64,000 nt of DNA from Pseudomonas antarctica (GCF_001647715.1 NZ_CP015600.1:3348001-3412000); one strand, 5' to 3'. Shown: positions 18,745 through 27,161, numbered from the stretch's first letter. Numbers and translations: made by a program. The notes: a model not told the origin generated them from the sequence alone.

Positions 18745-18772
18745 GCCCCTGCCCACAACTGGGGCCTTTTTT
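18745..18772 (+). terminator. intrinsic terminator overlapping the leader promoter
   Basis: GCCCC (18745-18749) pairs with GGGGC (18761-18765) and is followed by CTTTTTT. It probably ends the lysE transcript. It starts directly after the -10 of the mgtA leader promoter. A transcript from that promoter would begin near 18751 and lack the left arm, so it would escape this terminator. Confidence 0.7.
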
Positions 18773-18956
18773 AAACCTCACAAAAGAAGCCAATGGACAC
18801 AGTATCTAGTCGCTGTCCGAGCACCGCTATTGCGGGCATCGGGCGCCAAACCCAGAATATGACAGGACTCGCCTTCCAGGTCCGGTAAGCTGCGCTAGAG
18901 CTTGATGCTCCACCGTAACTGCCTCACCGGTCGCTCGTCCGGTCCCGAGGTGTGTT

Positions 18957-19265
18957 ATGACCTTCCAACTCATTGCTTTACCTGATGTTCGTACGCTGGC
19001 CGCAGCCTTGCGCGCCAAGCTGTGCCGCGAGCCCGTAGGCTTTTCGCCTACTCGCGCAGCCTTTGCTGCACCCTTCCCCCAAGCAAGTAAAGACCAAGCG
19101 CGCCCGGCTCCCCCGCTGGCGCATTGGCGTGTCTGCCCTGCCAGCGGCCAATTGCTGCAGCAATGGGATCACGCCGACCCTCAAGACCCGCAGAGACCGA
19201 AGGTTTCCAGACTGGCACACGCTGGCCTGATGCTCGGACTTTACGTGAGCACTCGCGCCGCTTAA
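18957..19265 (+). CDS. small protein in the mgtA leader, 102 aa
   Basis: A 102-codon frame with GAGG six bases before its ATG lies in the leader of mgtA. The product is rich in Ala, Pro and Arg. It has a proline-dense middle (about 44-55, ARPAPPLAH) and a segment WRVCPASGQLLQQWDHAD that looks like a small conserved fold; I recall similar short Pseudomonas proteins but cannot name a family. It contains no membrane segment. It may be a real protein, or a regulatory leader ORF whose translation state controls mgtA, as proline-coding leader ORFs do in enterobacteria. Both are inference. Confidence 0.55.
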   Translation: MTFQLIALPDVRTLAAALRAKLCREPVGFSPTRAAFAAPFPQASKDQARPAPPLAHWRVCPASGQLLQQWDHADPQDPQRPKVSRLAHAGLMLGLYVSTRAA

Positions 19266-19311
19266 CCCGGCTGGAAACAGCAACTTTCTAATTGATGTTC
19301 TGGAGTTCTTT

Positions 19312-19350
19312 ATGAACACGTCCAGTAGTAGCCCGCTGCGCGTTAGTTAA
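19312..19350 (+). CDS. candidate 12-aa leader peptide MNTSSSSPLRVS
   Basis: ATG at 19312 is preceded by GGAG six bases upstream and is followed by twelve sense codons and TAA. The second half of this mini-ORF, including the stop, is the left side of the 19331-19370 hairpin. A ribosome here would prevent the hairpin. This is the arrangement of attenuator leader peptides; translation is not proven. Confidence 0.45.
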   Translation: MNTSSSSPLRVS

Positions 19351-19370
19351 TTAACGCGCGCTTGGCGGGC
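19331..19370 (+). promoter_or_regulatory. large hairpin in mgtA leader overlapping a mini-ORF stop
   Basis: Outer arms GCCCGC (19331) and GCGGGC (19365), inner arms GCGCGTTA (19338) and TAACGCGC (19352), loop GTTAAT. There is one bulge of 1 against 5 bases. No T-run follows, so it is not a simple intrinsic terminator. It ends 94 bases before the mgtA start and could be an RNA switch. Confidence 0.6.
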
Positions 19371-19464
19371 ACACTAGAAGTTATGTAGACACCTTATTTA
19401 AACCGATCGCGAAGTCCGCGGCTCGGCATGCTTTCGCTCGCCTGTATTCAGGTAAGTACCGGGT

Positions 19465-22215
19465 ATGTTTTGTCGAGAATTGGCGACAGTAGTACAGACA
19501 ATGAGCGCCGTAAAAAACACGCCTCTGCACAAGAAAAATGGCACCGCTACCGACACCAAACTGTCGATGCGTGCCGCCCGTGAAGCCCAGAACGGCCTAT
19601 CGGCCACCCTTGCCAATGTGCGAGCCACCCAGGATGGTTTAACCGAACTGGACGCCTCGGCGCGTCTGCAACGCGAAGGCTACAACGAAGTGGCCCATGA
19701 CAAGCCGCCTCACGCCATCGTCCAGTTCCTGCAGGCACTGAACAACCCGTTCATCTACGTACTGCTGACATTGGCCGGCATCAGCTTTGTCACTGACTAC
19801 TGGTTGCCGCTGCAGGCCGGTGAAGAAGTCGACCTGACCAAAGTCATCATCATCATGCTCATGGTCTTGCTCAGCAGCCTGCTGCGTTTCTGGCAGGAGC
19901 ACCGCTCGGCCAAATCCGCCGAAGCCCTGAAAGCCATGGTGCGCACCACGGCCACGGTGCTGCGTCGTGAGCAAGTCGGCGCCCAGCCGACCCTGCGTGA
20001 AGTACCGATGCGCGACCTGGTGGCGGGCGACATCGTGCAGCTTTCCGCCGGCGACATGATCCCGGCCGACATCCGCTTGATAGAGTCCCGCGACCTGTTT
20101 ATCAGCCAGGCCGTGCTGACCGGCGAAGCGTTGCCGGTCGAGAAGTACGACACCCTCGGCGACGTCACGCAAAAGTCCGCGATACCGGCAGCGGCCGACC
20201 AAGGCAACCTGCTGGACCTGCCGAACATCTGCTTCATGGGCACCAACGTCGTCAGTGGTCGCGCCAAAGCCGTAGTAGTCGCCACCGGCCCACGCACCTA
20301 CTTTGGCTCCCTGGCCAAAGCGATTGTCGGCTCGCGGGTGCAAACCGCTTTCGATCGTGGTGTGAACAGCGTCAGCTGGCTGCTGATCCGTTTCATGCTG
20401 GTGATGGTGCCGATCGTGTTCTTCCTCAATGGCTTCTCCAAAGGTGACTGGGGCGATGCGTTCCTGTTTGCACTGGCGGTCGCCGTTGGCCTGACCCCTG
20501 AGATGCTGCCGATGATCGTCAGCGCCAACCTGGCCAAAGGCGCCAACGCCATGGCCAAGCGCAAAGTCGTGGTCAAGCGCCTCAACGCGATTCAGAACTT
20601 CGGCTCAATGGACGTGCTGTGCACCGACAAGACCGGCACCCTGACCCAGGACAAGATCATCCTCGAGCATCACGTCAACGCCTTTGGCCAACGTGATGAT
20701 GCAGTGCTGTCCCTGGCCTGGCTCAACAGCTTTCACCAGAGCGGCATGAAAAACCTGATGGACCAGGCCGTGGTGCAGTTCTCGGAACAGAACCCGAAGT
20801 TCCAGGTGCCGTTTGCCTACAGCAAAGTCGATGAACTGCCGTTCGACTTTGTACGCCGTCGCCTGTCGATCGTGGTCAAGGATGCCGCCGGCGACCAGTT
20901 GCTGGTGTGCAAGGGCGCGGTGGAAGAGATGCTGAGCATTTCCACGCACGTCATGGAAGGTGGCGATGCCGTCCCGCTGGATGAGCGCCGCCGTGAAGAG
21001 TTGCTGACGCTGGCGAACGATTACAACGAAGATCGTTTCCGTGTACTGGTCGTCGCCACCCGCAACATCCCGAAAGCACTGGCGCGCCAGCAGTACACCA
21101 CGGCCGATGAACGCAATCTGGTGATCCAGGGCTTCCTGACATTCCTTGATCCACCGAAGGAAACCGCAGGCCCGGCGATTGCCGCACTGCAACAAATCGG
21201 CGTAGCGGTAAAAGTGCTGACCGGCGACAACGCGGTGGTCACCAGCAAGATCTGCCGTCAGGTCGGCCTCGAGCCTGGCCAGCCGCTGCTGGGTGTGGAA
21301 ATCGAAGCGATGGATGACGCAACCCTGCTGCGCCGCGTGGAAGAGCGCACAGTGTTTGCCAAGCTCACGCCGCTGCAGAAATCCCGGGTACTCAAAGCGT
21401 TGCAAGCCAACGGCCACACCGTGGGCTTCCTCGGCGACGGCATCAACGATGCACCGGCGCTGCGTGATGCCGATGTGGGCATTTCGGTGGACAGCGGCAC
21501 TGATATCGCCAAGGAATCCGCCGACATCATCCTGTTGGAAAAGAGCCTGATGGTGCTGGAAGAAGGCGTGCTCAAGGGCCGCGAAACCTTCGGCAACATC
21601 ATGAAGTACCTGAACATGACGGCCAGCTCGAACTTCGGCAATGTGTTCTCGGTGTTGGTCGCCAGTGCGTTTATCCCGTTCATGCCGATGCTGGCGATCC
21701 ATCTGCTGCTGCAAAACCTGATGTACGACATCTCCCAGCTGGCCTTGCCATGGGACAAGATGGACAAGGAATACCTGGCCAAACCGCGCAAGTGGGATGC
21801 GAAAAACATCGGCCGCTTCATGATCTGGATCGGGCCGACCTCGTCGATCTTCGACATCACCACCTTTGCATTGATGTGGTACGTGTTCTCCGCCAACAGC
21901 GTGGAAATGCAGACCCTGTTCCAGTCCGGCTGGTTTATCGAGGGGCTGCTCTCGCAAACCCTGGTCGTGCACATGTTGCGTACACGCAAGATCCCGTTCT
22001 TCCAGAGCACGGCCGCCTGGCCGGTGTTGATGATGACCGCCATCGTCATCGGGCTGGGGATCTACGTGCCGTTCTCGCCGCTGGGCACCCTGGTGGGCCT
22101 GGAGCCGTTGCCGCTGGCGTACTTCCCATGGTTGGTCGGCACCCTGCTCGCCTACTGCTGCGTCGCCCAACTGATGAAGACGATCTACATCCGCCGCTTC
22201 AAGCAGTGGTACTGA
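19465..22215 (+). CDS. mgtA: MgtA-type magnesium-transporting P-type ATPase
   Basis: A 916-aa P-type ATPase of type IIIB that brings Mg2+ into the cell. The phosphorylation site is CTDKTGTLTQD (D388). Also present are the TGEALPVEK actuator loop, KGAVEEML, the hinge GDGINDAPALRDADVGISV and about ten membrane helices. The C-terminal part (LHLLLQNLMYDISQLALPWD, here IHLLLQNLMYDISQ) is typical of MgtA/MgtB. The start is uncertain. ATG 19465 has only a weak AGG upstream; ATG 19501 (MSAVKNTP) is also possible. A leader of about 700 bases with two small ORFs and a hairpin precedes it, which suggests Mg2+-dependent control after transcription starts. Confidence 0.96.
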   Translation: MFCRELATVVQTMSAVKNTPLHKKNGTATDTKLSMRAAREAQNGLSATLANVRATQDGLTELDASARLQREGYNEVAHDKPPHAIVQFLQALNNPFIYVLLTLAGISFVTDYWLPLQAGEEVDLTKVIIIMLMVLLSSLLRFWQEHRSAKSAEALKAMVRTTATVLRREQVGAQPTLREVPMRDLVAGDIVQLSAGDMIPADIRLIESRDLFISQAVLTGEALPVEKYDTLGDVTQKSAIPAAADQGNLLDLPNICFMGTNVVSGRAKAVVVATGPRTYFGSLAKAIVGSRVQTAFDRGVNSVSWLLIRFMLVMVPIVFFLNGFSKGDWGDAFLFALAVAVGLTPEMLPMIVSANLAKGANAMAKRKVVVKRLNAIQNFGSMDVLCTDKTGTLTQDKIILEHHVNAFGQRDDAVLSLAWLNSFHQSGMKNLMDQAVVQFSEQNPKFQVPFAYSKVDELPFDFVRRRLSIVVKDAAGDQLLVCKGAVEEMLSISTHVMEGGDAVPLDERRREELLTLANDYNEDRFRVLVVATRNIPKALARQQYTTADERNLVIQGFLTFLDPPKETAGPAIAALQQIGVAVKVLTGDNAVVTSKICRQVGLEPGQPLLGVEIEAMDDATLLRRVEERTVFAKLTPLQKSRVLKALQANGHTVGFLGDGINDAPALRDADVGISVDSGTDIAKESADIILLEKSLMVLEEGVLKGRETFGNIMKYLNMTASSNFGNVFSVLVASAFIPFMPMLAIHLLLQNLMYDISQLALPWDKMDKEYLAKPRKWDAKNIGRFMIWIGPTSSIFDITTFALMWYVFSANSVEMQTLFQSGWFIEGLLSQTLVVHMLRTRKIPFFQSTAAWPVLMMTAIVIGLGIYVPFSPLGTLVGLEPLPLAYFPWLVGTLLAYCCVAQLMKTIYIRRFKQWY

Positions 22216-22280
22216 TCACCCCCGCCGTTTAAACGGTGGCGGTCGCCCGGCCGCCACCGTGCAACACAAGGACACTCCCT

Positions 22281-22628
22281 ATGCGCGTCTTGATCTGTGC
22301 AGGTCGTCATTACGCCGACACCAAAAAGTCCCGCCAAGTGCTGGACGCTTACCACCGCCTGCGCCCCGTGCAGGTATTGATTCACGGCGGCAACCAATTC
22401 CTGGGCAGTGACATCGAGGAATGGGCGCGGGAAATCGGCATCGATGTGGTGCGCTACCCGCCCAATTGGCAACGCCATGGCAAGCAGGCGGAACGCCAGC
22501 GCAACCATTTCATGCTGACCGACAGCCGGCCCGACGTGATCATCGCCCTGCCAGGTGGTGACGACACATCGGAGTTGGTCTGCCAAGCCAAAACCAGCGG
22601 CATTTCGGTGCTGACCGTAGAAAGCTGA
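22281..22628 (+). CDS. DUF2493 / SLOG-type nucleotide-binding protein
   Basis: A 115-aa Rossmann-like protein. It starts MRVLICAGRHYADTKK and has VQVLIHGGNQFLGSDIEEWA and PDVIIALPGGDDTSELV. This matches the YspA/cpYpsA-related SLOG family (DUF2493), which is proposed to sense or process nucleotide-derived ligands. ATG 22281 follows AAGGACACTCCCT. It sits 65 bases after mgtA; a functional link is not evident. Confidence 0.88.
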   Translation: MRVLICAGRHYADTKKSRQVLDAYHRLRPVQVLIHGGNQFLGSDIEEWAREIGIDVVRYPPNWQRHGKQAERQRNHFMLTDSRPDVIIALPGGDDTSELVCQAKTSGISVLTVES

Positions 22629-22646
22629 ATTCAAGCGAGGTGCACC

Positions 22647-23468
22647 ATGCACAAAAAACACACCCCTCAACACGCGGACGGGTTTGCCAAATATCGCGCG
22701 CGTCATTACCGCGGAGCCCGCCAGACCCTGTTGCTGTTGCCACCGGCCAAGCGCCGCGCGCTGCAACGTAACCTGATCTTTATTGGCACAACCCTGGGCC
22801 TTATTTTGCTGACCGCCCTGTTCTCGAAAGCCCAGGCGGCCGGCGGCGCCTATGTAGTCGACGACGGTGCGGTTAACGAGCCGGGCGAATGCAATGTTGA
22901 CGCCTGGTACACAGCCGATCGCCACCAGGGCAACATCCATAGCCAAACCCTGAACCCGGCCTGCACGTTCAGCGCACTGCCCTATGTGCAATGGAGCGCT
23001 GCACTGTCGCGCGCCAGCAATGCAGGCGATGCCGAGACCCAGGTCAGCCCGCAAGTGAAGGCGCAGGTGTGGTCACAAGAAGACTTGGGGCTGCAGATAG
23101 CAGTGTCTGCCACCAGCCATTTTGCGCTGGACCGCCAACATGCGTTCGACGGTGCGGACTTGAATGTGCCGTTGACCTGGCAACCCATTCAAGCACTGCG
23201 CCTGAACCTCAACGGTGGCTGGACACATGCCTATAACGGCGGCGAGCAAAACCATCGCCTGACCTGGGGCACCGGCTTCGAGTATCAGGTGGCGGATGCA
23301 CTGACGCTGATCGGTGAGCGCTATGGCCAGGAAGGCGGCGACCAGGCCTGGCAGGCCGGGCCGCGGTTCCATGTTGGCAAGCTGGTCGACGTGGACGTGG
23401 TCGTCGGGCAAAGCCTGACCGGGGACCGCAACCAGTGGTTGACCACCGGCGCGACCGTGCGCTTCTAA
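22647..23468 (+). CDS. outer-membrane-like beta protein with an extended N-terminus
   Basis: A 273-aa protein. The first 40 residues are hydrophilic and very basic (RARHYRGARQ, KRRALQR). Then a hydrophobic stretch NLIFIGTTLGLILLTALF ends in SKAQA|AGG, like a signal peptide with an unusually long n-region. The rest alternates polar and apolar residues and ends in GATVRF, a C-terminal phenylalanine as in outer-membrane barrels. The ATG is fixed by GAGG seven bases upstream. It resembles no family I can name. Its stop overlaps the stop of the convergent DUF533 gene. Confidence 0.75.
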   Translation: MHKKHTPQHADGFAKYRARHYRGARQTLLLLPPAKRRALQRNLIFIGTTLGLILLTALFSKAQAAGGAYVVDDGAVNEPGECNVDAWYTADRHQGNIHSQTLNPACTFSALPYVQWSAALSRASNAGDAETQVSPQVKAQVWSQEDLGLQIAVSATSHFALDRQHAFDGADLNVPLTWQPIQALRLNLNGGWTHAYNGGEQNHRLTWGTGFEYQVADALTLIGERYGQEGGDQAWQAGPRFHVGKLVDVDVVVGQSLTGDRNQWLTTGATVRF

Positions 23469-24157
23469 GGTTTGGCCTGCTGCTCCAGGTGCAGTTGCAA
23501 CTGTGGGTCAAGTTGCAACTGCCCCGCCAGTTCGTCCAGGTAGGTGCGCTCCGCGGCCTGCTGATCATTGACCAGCATTACGCTGGCCAGGTAGATCTCC
23601 GACGCCAGCGCGGGGTCATGGGCATACTCGGCAAAATCGGCTGCACTCAGTGGCTTGGCGACTTCGGCGTCGAGCCACTGTTGCAACTGCGGGTCGTCGG
23701 TATGGCGGCCGATCTCGGCAGAAATCATCTGTTGTTCCTGATCGTCGATCTTGCCATCCGCCTTGGCTGCGGCGATCAGGGCTCGTAATAGCGCATGGCT
23801 GTGGGCCTCGGCTTCCGGGCCTTGAAGTTGGTCGACCGTCTGGAAGGCTTGCTGCGGGGCGGTTGCCTGTTGGCGCTGCCAAGCCTGGTATGCCTGAAAA
23901 GCCGCCATCCCCAGGGATGCCAGCGCTGCGTAGTTCATCCCACCGGCACGTGCTTGCGTCGTACCGCTGGCGGGCGCACCGCCCAACAAACCGCCAAGCC
24001 CGCCGAGCAACCCACCTAGACCACCGCCCGCCGGGGCATTGCCGGTGTTGTTACCTTTCAATAAGCCACCCAACAGCCCACCCAGGCCGCCGCCTGAGGA
24101 GGTGCCGCCTGACTGCCCGGCGCGTAGCAGTTGTTCGAGTAGATCGCTGGTGTTCAT
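23465..24157 (-). CDS. DUF533 / YebE family protein
   Basis: A 230-aa protein. The N-terminal third is a low-complexity glycine/leucine region with repeated GGLGGLLGGL units (about 20-65). The C-terminal part (about 100-230) is helical: HALLRALIAAAKADGKIDDQEQQMI..., a TerB-like acidic fold typical of DUF533 (YebE). E. coli YebE is an envelope-stress (Cpx/Rcs) regulated inner-membrane protein of unknown role. The start at 24157 follows GGGAGAGC. It is convergent and overlapping at the stop codon with the barrel-like gene. Confidence 0.88.
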   Translation of the reverse strand: MNTSDLLEQLLRAGQSGGTSSGGGLGGLLGGLLKGNNTGNAPAGGGLGGLLGGLGGLLGGAPASGTTQARAGGMNYAALASLGMAAFQAYQAWQRQQATAPQQAFQTVDQLQGPEAEAHSHALLRALIAAAKADGKIDDQEQQMISAEIGRHTDDPQLQQWLDAEVAKPLSAADFAEYAHDPALASEIYLASVMLVNDQQAAERTYLDELAGQLQLDPQLQLHLEQQAKP

Positions 24158-24279
24158 CGTGTTGCTCTCCCGGAGCGTAGTAGTGGCGTTCATCAACCAT
24201 AGACCGCTCCGGCGGGAACACCATGACCGCCGGGCGGGCACGCTTTATGATGGGGTCATCCCGCCAAGAGAGCACACCT

Positions 24280-24807
24280 GTGAACCGCATCGAGCACATT
24301 GCGTTGATGGCCAACTACAACCAGTGGATGAACCGTAAGGTGTATGACGCCGCGAGCACGCTGACAGAAACGCAGCTGGCGGCGGACCGACACGCATTTT
24401 TCGGCTCGATCCTTGGCACGCTGAACCACCTGACATTAGGCGATACGGTCTGGCTCAAGCGGTTTGCACAGCACCCGGCAGGCTTTGCGGCCCTGGCGCC
24501 GCTAAGTAGCCTGGCCATGCCTGTGGATTTGAAGCAGGTGGCCTTCGGCACGCTTGGCGAACTGTCGGACCGTCGCGCCTGGCTGGATCAACTGATCATT
24601 GATTGGGCACACAGCCTTCGCGAGCCCGACCTGGATCATCGCCTGCACTACCACAACATGCGCGGTATGGCGGCGGACAAACCGTTCTTCAGCTTGCTCG
24701 TGCATTTTTTCAATCACCAGACCCACCACCGGGGCCAGGCAACGACGCTGCTGACCCAGGCGGGTGTGGATGTCGGCGATACGGACCTGCTGGCACTGAT
24801 TGACTGA
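24280..24807 (+). CDS. DinB family four-helix protein
   Basis: A 175-aa protein of the DinB/YfiT metal-dependent hydrolase-like superfamily, not the DNA polymerase IV also called DinB. Metal-ligand histidines are seen in LGTLNHLTLGD and the HxxxHHRGQ motif (HFFNHQTHHRGQ). It is helical throughout. The GTG at 24280 with AAGAGAG upstream is preferred; the frame to 24223 lacks support. Related enzymes are often thiol-dependent transferases. Substrate unknown. Confidence 0.88.
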   Translation: MNRIEHIALMANYNQWMNRKVYDAASTLTETQLAADRHAFFGSILGTLNHLTLGDTVWLKRFAQHPAGFAALAPLSSLAMPVDLKQVAFGTLGELSDRRAWLDQLIIDWAHSLREPDLDHRLHYHNMRGMAADKPFFSLLVHFFNHQTHHRGQATTLLTQAGVDVGDTDLLALID

Positions 24808-24809
24808 TT

Positions 24810-25271
24810 TCAGCCGGCGCTGAACGCGGCGTAGGCCTGCATCAAGCGCGGAAAGTCTTGCGGCTCGGGCAATTGCGCAAAGCTTTCGACGGCAGGCGTG
24901 GCGGCCCAAGGCAGTTTTTCACAGGCCCAGGTTTCCATGAACGGCACGTAGTCGCGGGCGTTATCCAGCAAGGTCGCACGCACGTTGACGAACTCGTCGA
25001 TGCCATGGGGGCGTGTAAACAGCCAACTCATGCAATGCGGGCAGCAATAGTGACGGTCCACACCGTGCAAGCCGCCGATAACCGGGCAGCCCTGGGTGAC
25101 GGTGAAGCCGGCCGCGGGAATCAGTGCGCTGAGGGAGAACGCGCTGGAGGTCATTTTCTGGCAACCGCTGCAGTGGCACGCCATGGTGATAACGGGTGGC
25201 AGGCTGATGCTGAAACGCACCCGGTTACAGCGGCAACTGCCTTCCAGTGGCAGGTTTTCGACGCTCATCAT
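24810..25271 (-). CDS. GFA family zinc-binding protein
   Basis: A 153-aa protein of the glutathione-dependent formaldehyde-activating (GFA/CENP-V) fold. Zinc cysteines are visible: [27 protein letters not shown] and [13 protein letters not shown]. Family name notwithstanding, many members do not catalyse formaldehyde chemistry. ATG 25271 follows AAGGAATGA. It is convergent with the DinB-like gene; only two bases separate the stops. Confidence 0.9.
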   Translation of the reverse strand: MMSVENLPLEGSCRCNRVRFSISLPPVITMACHCSGCQKMTSSAFSLSALIPAAGFTVTQGCPVIGGLHGVDRHYCCPHCMSWLFTRPHGIDEFVNVRATLLDNARDYVPFMETWACEKLPWAATPAVESFAQLPEPQDFPRLMQAYAAFSAG

Positions 25272-25451
25272 TCATTCCTTTTTTATGTTTTTTGGCCTGA
25301 CAGGCTAACGTAAACCCGCGTAAGGGCAAAACCGAACGCTGCGCCGCACATGGGGTCGTAACTATAAGGCGCCGGGGTTACTGCCCCGCCCCGCTTGCGC
25401 GCAACCGCTGCTTTTGGGATGCGCGCTCCCCCATAAGAAGGAGACGCTTAC

Positions 25452-25733
25452 ATGGTCACTCACTTCAAGGTCGCCGGGCATTTGGCCTGCGGCCACCACG
25501 GCACCGACCTCCCTTCCAGCACCGAGCTGAACCGAGTCAAATGCCGTACCTGCCGTAATACCGACGCCTACAAAGAAGCGCGTCGTACCCAACGCAATGC
25601 CGCCCGCCGCACCGCGCGCAAAGCCAAGCCCCATACCGCCAGTGACTGGCGCAGTGCATGGACACAACGCCTGACCGACCTGCCCGGATTGCAGCGTTTG
25701 CCACGCGGGTTCAGCGGGCAGCCATTTGTTTGA
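25452..25733 (+). CDS. small zinc-ribbon-like protein, 93 aa
   Basis: A 93-aa basic protein. A first cysteine is in HLACGHHG and two more in VKCRTCRNTD, a layout that could bind one zinc with the nearby histidines. The middle is an Arg/Lys/Ala-rich helix (RRTQRNAARRTARKAK). AAGGAG lies 9 bases before the ATG. Similar short proteins occur in Pseudomonas, function unknown. An RNA- or DNA-related role is a guess from charge only. Confidence 0.7.
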   Translation: MVTHFKVAGHLACGHHGTDLPSSTELNRVKCRTCRNTDAYKEARRTQRNAARRTARKAKPHTASDWRSAWTQRLTDLPGLQRLPRGFSGQPFV

Positions 25734-25734
25734 T

Positions 25735-26029
25735 TGCTCGACTCATCAGGTGCTGAAAAGATAATCACCAGGTTCCCATCAGGATCCTGAAGCAGCGCGG
25801 AAGTATTGCCCCAGGCATTTTCGTCACAGGCATCATCACTCCCGCGTTGCTGACCTGAAGCAGAAGCGCCTCCACATCATCCACTTGAAACGCCAGGATC
25901 GCTGAACGGTTGCTGGCTGCGACGGCCAGCCCGTTGTGATGCCGGCGAATCAAGCGCGCGTCACTTATCGCCAAGACGTGAGGTGCGAAACACCTCGCCA
26001 TAAAGCCGGGCTACCCGTGTAGATCACTG
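25735..26029 (-). pseudogene. decayed VOC (glyoxalase/bleomycin-resistance) family gene
   Basis: Read on the minus strand in three successive frames, this stretch gives a VOC-fold protein: RVARLYGEVF, then (after one extra base near 25987) APHVLAISDARLIRRHHNGL...ILAFQVDDVEALLLQ, then (after one missing base near 25810) GNTSALLQDPDGNLVIIFS. The two shifts break the frame and the N-terminal residues before RVARLYG are absent. It is therefore a remnant. It sits between a small gene and tRNA-Leu, with no mobile element visible. Confidence 0.72.
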
Positions 26030-26081
26030 ATCTGACAAGCTTTTTCAGCTTTGCATCAGTGCAAGAAACGAGCTTTCAACC

Positions 26082-26110
26082 TTGCATCCAAACGCTTGGG
26101 TCTATATATT
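26082..26110 (+). promoter_or_regulatory. tRNA-Leu promoter
   Basis: TTGCAT (26082-26087) and TATATT (26105-26110) with a 17-base spacer, ending 25 bases before the mature tRNA. Confidence 0.6.
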
Positions 26111-26135
26111 CCCAACCCTGCTGCACCGCGCTGCC

Positions 26136-26222
26136 GCCCGAATGGCGAAACTGGTAGACGCATGGGACTTAAAATCCCCCGCTCGTAAGGGCGTCCCGGT
26201 TCGATTCCGGGTTCGGGCACCA
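26136..26222 (+). tRNA. tRNA-Leu(UAA)
   Basis: An 87-nt type II tRNA with encoded CCA. Acceptor arms GCCCGAA and TTCGGGC pair fully. The D loop has TGGTAGACG, the anticodon loop CTTAAAA gives UAA (26170-26172), and the T arm holds GGTTCGATTCC. The long variable arm (GCTCGTAAGGGCGT) confirms leucine. It reads UUA and UUG. It appears as a single gene followed by a terminator. Confidence 0.97.
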
Positions 26223-26230
26223 TAGATATC

Positions 26231-26272
26231 AAGGGCTTGCATGATGAACTTCATGCAGGCCCTTATCTTTTC
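26231..26272 (+). terminator. tRNA-Leu terminator hairpin
   Basis: AAGGGC-T-TGCATG pairs with CATGCA-G-GCCCTT around an 8-base loop, followed by ATCTTTT. It ends the tRNA transcript. Confidence 0.75.
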
Positions 26273-26564
26273 CGCTCCGAAATTCCAGAGCCCGCTTCGC
26301 AGCGGTCCCTCCACGGCGTCCTGCCGAACGAACACCAAATCTTCATGGTGCTGGAATATCTCACATGACGGGCCACGGTCCAGCTTACTGGTCCAGCTCT
26401 GGCCAATCATTTCGCGGCGCATGCCCATTAAGGTTTGGTGGGCATGCTGGCCGGCCGAAAATCCCCCTTTTCATAATTTCTTTTCAAAACGCTTACAAAA
26501 TCTGTAACGCAGCGCTGTTAGCGAACTCTAGGTCTACAACGCTCACTGACCTATAGGAAATCCC
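26273..26564. other. gene-free stretch before the ykgB-like gene
   Basis: No supportable gene. The 3' part is AT-richer (26468-26515) and probably holds the promoter of the next gene. A CAGCGCTG palindrome lies at 26510-26517. Confidence 0.5.
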
Positions 26565-27041
26565 ATGCCTTCATCAATGTATTCCCGTTTTCTCCGCCAG
26601 CCGTTTGAAGTCGAGTTCATGCGCTGGGTGCTGGTCTTGATATTCCTTATGTTTGGCTACACAAAATGGTTCGATTACGAAGCCCAGGCATTGATTCCGC
26701 TGATCAGTCACAGCCCCCTTCTTTCCTGGATGTACGGTGTATTTGGCACTCAGGGCGCAAGTTATGCGCTAGGCACCGCTGAATGGACTATCGGCCTTGG
26801 CCTGGCCATCGGTGCATGGTCGCCAAGGATCGCGCTGATTGCCGCCGCCGCCTCCTCTGTGACCTATCTGACAACCGCCAGTCTGCTCCTGACTACTCCG
26901 GGCGGCTGGGAGGCTTCGGCGGGTGGCTTCCCGGCCATGGGCGGCGCCAGCTCTTTTCTGATCAAGGATCTGGTGTTGATGGCCGGTTCGTTGGTGCTGC
27001 TCAAGAACGCGGCGCAACAACTGACCACATGCGCCAAATAG
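26565..27041 (+). CDS. YkgB / DUF417 family membrane protein
   Basis: A 158-aa inner-membrane protein with four helices. The N-terminal LVLIFLMFGYTKWFDYEAQALIPLISHSPLLSWMYGVFG (positions about 22-60) is the mark of the DUF417/YkgB group, related to DoxX. Family members are linked with response to hypochlorite or redox stress in E. coli (RclC). AGGAAATCCC precedes the ATG. No reductase (rclA-like) is next to it. Confidence 0.88.
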   Translation: MPSSMYSRFLRQPFEVEFMRWVLVLIFLMFGYTKWFDYEAQALIPLISHSPLLSWMYGVFGTQGASYALGTAEWTIGLGLAIGAWSPRIALIAAAASSVTYLTTASLLLTTPGGWEASAGGFPAMGGASSFLIKDLVLMAGSLVLLKNAAQQLTTCAK

Positions 27042-27161
27042 CCTGATGCCACACTGGCCATCGTGAGTAAGTACCACGCTAAGAAATAGCGGCAGTCGTA
27101 AATGAAATGAGGCCCCGTCCGACCACGATTGTCTAAGCTCAAAGCGACTGAGGGTTGGGCC

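Noticed and set aside
20605..22170. 521-codon minus-strand frame under mgtA
   Set aside because: High third-position GC of mgtA keeps the antisense frame open. The product is His/Gln/Arg-rich without motifs, whereas mgtA is a clear P-type ATPase.
24280..24807. DNA polymerase IV (also called DinB)
   Set aside because: The protein is the 175-aa DinB/YfiT four-helix type; no polymerase motifs are present.
26102..26428. Minus-strand frame of 108 codons across tRNA-Leu
   Set aside because: It is the antisense of the tRNA. The phrase TRNRTGTPLRAGDFKS is a well-known false protein produced by translating a tRNA gene.
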